Source: Chromera velia (lineage: Eukaryota; Sar; Chromeraceae). Taken from it: 21,102 nt of DNA. The stretch lies in contig JAHBMJ010001411.1 in NCBI GenBank assembly GCA_018398765.1, positions 10,001 to 31,102 on the forward strand, in the 5' to 3' direction. This document shows positions 18,188-21,102 of this stretch, one piece after another. Each line of letters begins with the position of its first letter. Position 1 is the stretch's first letter. Under the pieces are notes generated by a model, which saw only the letters and a list, made by a program, of their open reading frames with translations, did not search any database and was not told the DNA's origin. Made by a program: the position numbers and the translations under genes.

Positions 18188-18957
18188 CGAAGAAGAACAA
18201 AGAAGTGCGGGGACTTGTCCGGAAGAGTTAGGGAAGGGCAGAGCCCGGCTGAAAGGAAGGATATGTACAGAAAGCAGATAGTCGATGAAAATGCGCAATG
18301 CATGGCGGCAGTAGTGATGTCAGCAGGCCTATGCTGCATGGTTTGTGTTCTGATTCATGTTCTGATTCTGATCTTTGGTTCTGCATGTCTCAGTGAGACT
18401 GCAAGCATGTCTCTTTTTGGGTGCATGTGGGCCGCGAGCATGGCCGAGTTAATTTAAAAACGCGAGCTATCGATGGCCCGCGCGCGGATCGAGAGCTCTG
18501 CATGCTTGTTCATGCAGTCTGACTCCAAAAAAAAAAAAGCCCTTGGTATGTATCCGTCGGTCTCCCAGGCTCCGATAGGCTCCGTAATACGAGTCCGTAT
18601 CTGCGCGTCTCCGGATGTCTCCGGGCTTCAATTCTCGATCGTTTTCGACAAGGATTTCGTCCGAAGTCTGACATGTATATAGTCTGACAGGTCCATTGGA
18701 TCATATTGGATCAACTAAACTCCGCTTGCAGATTGGCAGGCACGTACCTTCGGGATTGCACATTGTCGTAATCTGTAGGTGTCTCTCCTGGTCGTACGGT
18801 TTTATGGGCGCACTTCTGCAGAAGCCACACTCTAGACCTTGTCGATCTGCTCCACCTCGCGCACCTGTGTCTGATCTTTGAGTGTGGGTTGGTATCAGCT
18901 CACAGCGTTGCCTGCCAAAAACGTGTTCATTGTTTTCGTTTTCCTTGGTTTGGGAAG
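18188..18957. promoter_or_regulatory. divergent intergenic region between two genes
   Basis: The two flanking genes are transcribed away from this stretch, so it probably contains both promoters. Next to 18188 the minus strand has a pyrimidine-rich CTTTCAG that could be a 5' UTR splice acceptor. An A12 run lies at 18527-18538, with several near-repeats of TCTCC and GGCTCCG at 18559-18623. No core promoter element could be named. Confidence 0.4.
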
Positions 18958-19734
18958 ATGAGCCTCTTCAGAGCTGTCTACAAGGATGCAGAAGAAAATT
19001 CTCTTTGGGTGGTTCCTGCCCGCGACTTTCGCGGCCCTTTTGTTTTTCCTGAGCCACTCCCCTTCCTGTCCGACTCTGCCAATAGACTCCTCTGGTCCCC
19101 TCTGAAACTGAAGCTGAAGGAGAGGATGCAGAAGGAGAGCGAGGATGTGTCGCAGGAAGCTGCACTGCGTGGTCGAGTGAACGCACTGAAATCTTGTGGG
19201 GGCAAAATCGGTCCTTTTCTTTTCGTGTTGGGGGGGGTTGTGACCATCTTCCTGATTCTCTTGTTTGCGTGGATTTTGAAGCGACAGCTTGACAGAGCGG
19301 CATTCGGTAACCCCTGCGATTTTCAAACACATAAATGCCGATACAACTGGAGTTGGAGTGTGTTCGACACCCTGTGCGTCCTTTTATTCTATGTCTGTGG
19401 AATGGCTGCGGGTGTGTTCGCTCTCATAATCATTTTTTGGGGGGTTGGCATGTGCATCTGCGAACCGCAGCACTCGTCTACCGACGAAACCCTTGCCAAT
19501 CAGCTCACTGCAGCCGAAGTTGAGAATCAGCTTACTCACCTCAAAACGAGACGCAAGGAGGTGGCACAGGAGGTGATGAGGCTGCTGAGGAAGTTGGAGA
19601 AGCGGCACGGGTTTTTCTCTGAGGTTTTTCTCTGGCCCTCTTCTCTCCTTCTTTTTCCACCTTCTCATGGCCTAAGCTTACATGCTTTCTATATGACTGC
19701 GTGGGTGTGGCATCGGCTTTTTGGTATGGGGTGA
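18958..19734 (+). CDS. putative two-helix membrane protein with coiled-coil tail
   Basis: The uninterrupted frame gives 258 residues from the ATG at 18958; an ATG at 18889 in the same frame would add 23. Two strongly hydrophobic segments are clear at about residues 84-108 (IGPFLFVLGGVVTIFLILLF) and about 133-165 (LCVLLFYVCGMAAGVFALII). A short Cys-containing loop (PCDFQTHKCRYNW) lies between them. A charged helix rich in Lys/Glu/Leu follows (about 178-215), suited to a coiled coil. The last about 40 residues are again hydrophobic and contain a repeated GTTTTTCTCTG at DNA level, so this end may be an unspliced intron and the true C-terminus may differ. No family is recognised. The topology suggests a small integral membrane protein with both termini on one side. 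Confidence 0.5.
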   Translation: MSLFRAVYKDAEENSLWVVPARDFRGPFVFPEPLPFLSDSANRLLWSPLKLKLKERMQKESEDVSQEAALRGRVNALKSCGGKIGPFLFVLGGVVTIFLILLFAWILKRQLDRAAFGNPCDFQTHKCRYNWSWSVFDTLCVLLFYVCGMAAGVFALIIIFWGVGMCICEPQHSSTDETLANQLTAAEVENQLTHLKTRRKEVAQEVMRLLRKLEKRHGFFSEVFLWPSSLLLFPPSHGLSLHAFYMTAWVWHRLFGMG

Positions 19735-21102
19735 CATGAATCAGATGCCTCTTTTCAACACGCATACACACACGTACACACATACCGTGACATACGTACA
19801 AACACACTGAATCCACAGATCTGCGAGTGGGCCGGTACCCAATGCATGTGCCTTTCTTTGTCTGATTTGAGTGATCGATGTACGTGATATCATCAATTGC
19901 ATTTCCATGTCGTCAAGTGTGTGCCTGTGCTTTGAATTCTGCCTGGAGTCCATGAGGCAAACAGAAGACTCTATGGCTGAAAGTACGTATGGTATTGTAC
20001 GTAATTGGTCATTCTGGAAACACGTACGTATACACATGCAAAGTTCGCGTACGTTCAGGGCATCTGTGTTAACGCATCAGTGGAACACGGCCATGACACA
20101 GCCTTAGTCTCTGCTTCATTCTCAATCCTATTCTGGATCCCCTTCTTCATGCTCAGCTGTAGAGTACTGTAGTAGAGCTAGCTGTAGAGTCTCTCTGAGC
20201 CAGCTCTGAGGATCTGTGACTCTGTGATACATTGCTCTAGGGTTCTACGCCACCACTAGCTAAATCACTATCACTACACGGTCTATATCATTATTACAAA
20301 TATAATAGTACTAGGCCTAGTACTAGTACTGAATGCATAAAGATAACATATTAACAAACACACCTATAGTGGGGTAGGTAGTAGTAGCACACATGCCTAA
20401 ACACATGCATATTGCATATTTTAGATATGGTTTTAATATATTAACGTTCGATCTGGGGTTATAGGCATCCTCTGACTAGCTAGTAACTAACTAAATAAAT
20501 AAACTATGGTGATCATGCAATCAAACTAGTGGATATCAATTATTAAAATAAATTGAATACAAGAACCATGCATGTATGCATGTATAAATCAAAACTTGAA
20601 GCTTTAATTATTTACTATTAAACTATACTAGTTACTAGACTAATCATTTTAATAGTGCCCTTTAAATTAGCTTACTTTCACCGCCTAAAGCCTAAGCGTC
20701 AGATTTCCTCCTAGACTAAGAACGTAGTCTAGTTGGGGACTCATCATACCTTACCTCCTTAAGTCTGTCACTCAGAGTTCACTTCCAAGGACTCCATTCA
20801 AGCGATACAGACGGACGAAGACTGTACGGCATGCTTCTATTTATTTCTGTATTGCAAGTCTATTATTTCTTTCTCTGTATTGTCAGTCTATCACTTAATT
20901 CTCTTAGTGCATTTAATTAATGCCGGCCGGGCTTAATATTGTGAAGTTAGTTTCCTAGTCCCAGTTCTAGCAAGTTTGGCGGGTGATCAAATCGCCGTAC
21001 AAGCCATAACGTAACGTGCCCTCTTCCCCCCCCATGGCCTGTGCGCCTCACTCAGGCCGAAGCATGGAAATTGGCAATCGCTTGTTTTGTATTCTTCAAT
21101 GA
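19735..21102. other. AT-rich non-coding region
   Basis: Short CA/TACG-rich stretches (19755-19805, 19985-20050) are followed by AT-rich DNA (about 20260-20700) with ACTAGT/CTAG-type words and CATGCATG motifs. A 20-bp palindrome (20306-20325) and an 8-bp perfect hairpin (20711-20732) are present. No gene is supported. Confidence 0.5.
20711..20732. repeat. perfect 8-bp inverted repeat, 6-nt loop
   Basis: CTAGACTA at 20711-20718 pairs with TAGTCTAG at 20725-20732 around AGAACG. It is not followed by a T run, and no function is assigned. Confidence 0.6.

Overview
This window looks like nuclear DNA of a microbial eukaryote, most likely a chromerid alga such as Chromera velia (an inference, not a database match). 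Three things support this: dense spliceosomal introns (16 in one gene), abundant microsatellites, and the pairing of a CCp1/CCp2-type LCCL protein (a family best known from apicomplexans and relatives) with a membrane histidine kinase (a family that apicomplexan parasites generally lack).

Layout. At 1-4470, on the minus strand, lies a split gene for a six-helix membrane histidine kinase (970-4102). It is preceded by an intact tRNA-Pro(AGG) (4396-4467). A second, decayed copy of the kinase 5' end, spacer and tRNA lies at about 385-815, and a further tRNA scrap at 79-117. The kinase reading frame stops being recognisable at a (GA)n tract that abuts the decayed tRNA, so the gene is either truncated or has a very long last intron. 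At 4435-5079 is an unusual array of eight tRNA-Pro 5'-half units, alternating in two types with a period of about 159 bp. From 5081 to 6600 there is mostly simple-sequence DNA, and 6600-7800 is intergenic.

At 7805-12430 (+) is the best-resolved gene: 17 exons join in frame into 1071 residues. The product is secreted and reads signal peptide, ricin-B-like lectin, discoidin (F5/8C), NEC/fibrinogen-like, LCCL, alpha-helical spacer, concanavalin/levanase-like C-terminus. An AT-rich tract follows, then a 5'-truncated LINE fragment (13212-13881, minus) with a candidate target-site duplication. Its ORF end carries a zinc knuckle and a chromodomain-like tail. A second 3' end of the same LINE family lies in the opposite orientation near 14000.

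At 14897-18187 (minus) is a multi-exon gene of unknown function with an N-terminal cysteine-rich module. At 18958-19734 (+) is a putative two-helix membrane protein, divergent from it. The last 1.37 kb is AT-rich, with no supported gene.

The genes do not form an obvious pathway. The kinase is a sensor candidate and the CCp protein a secreted adhesive or lectin candidate. Exon borders were placed by eye from GT/GC-AG signals, phase continuity and family motifs, without transcripts.
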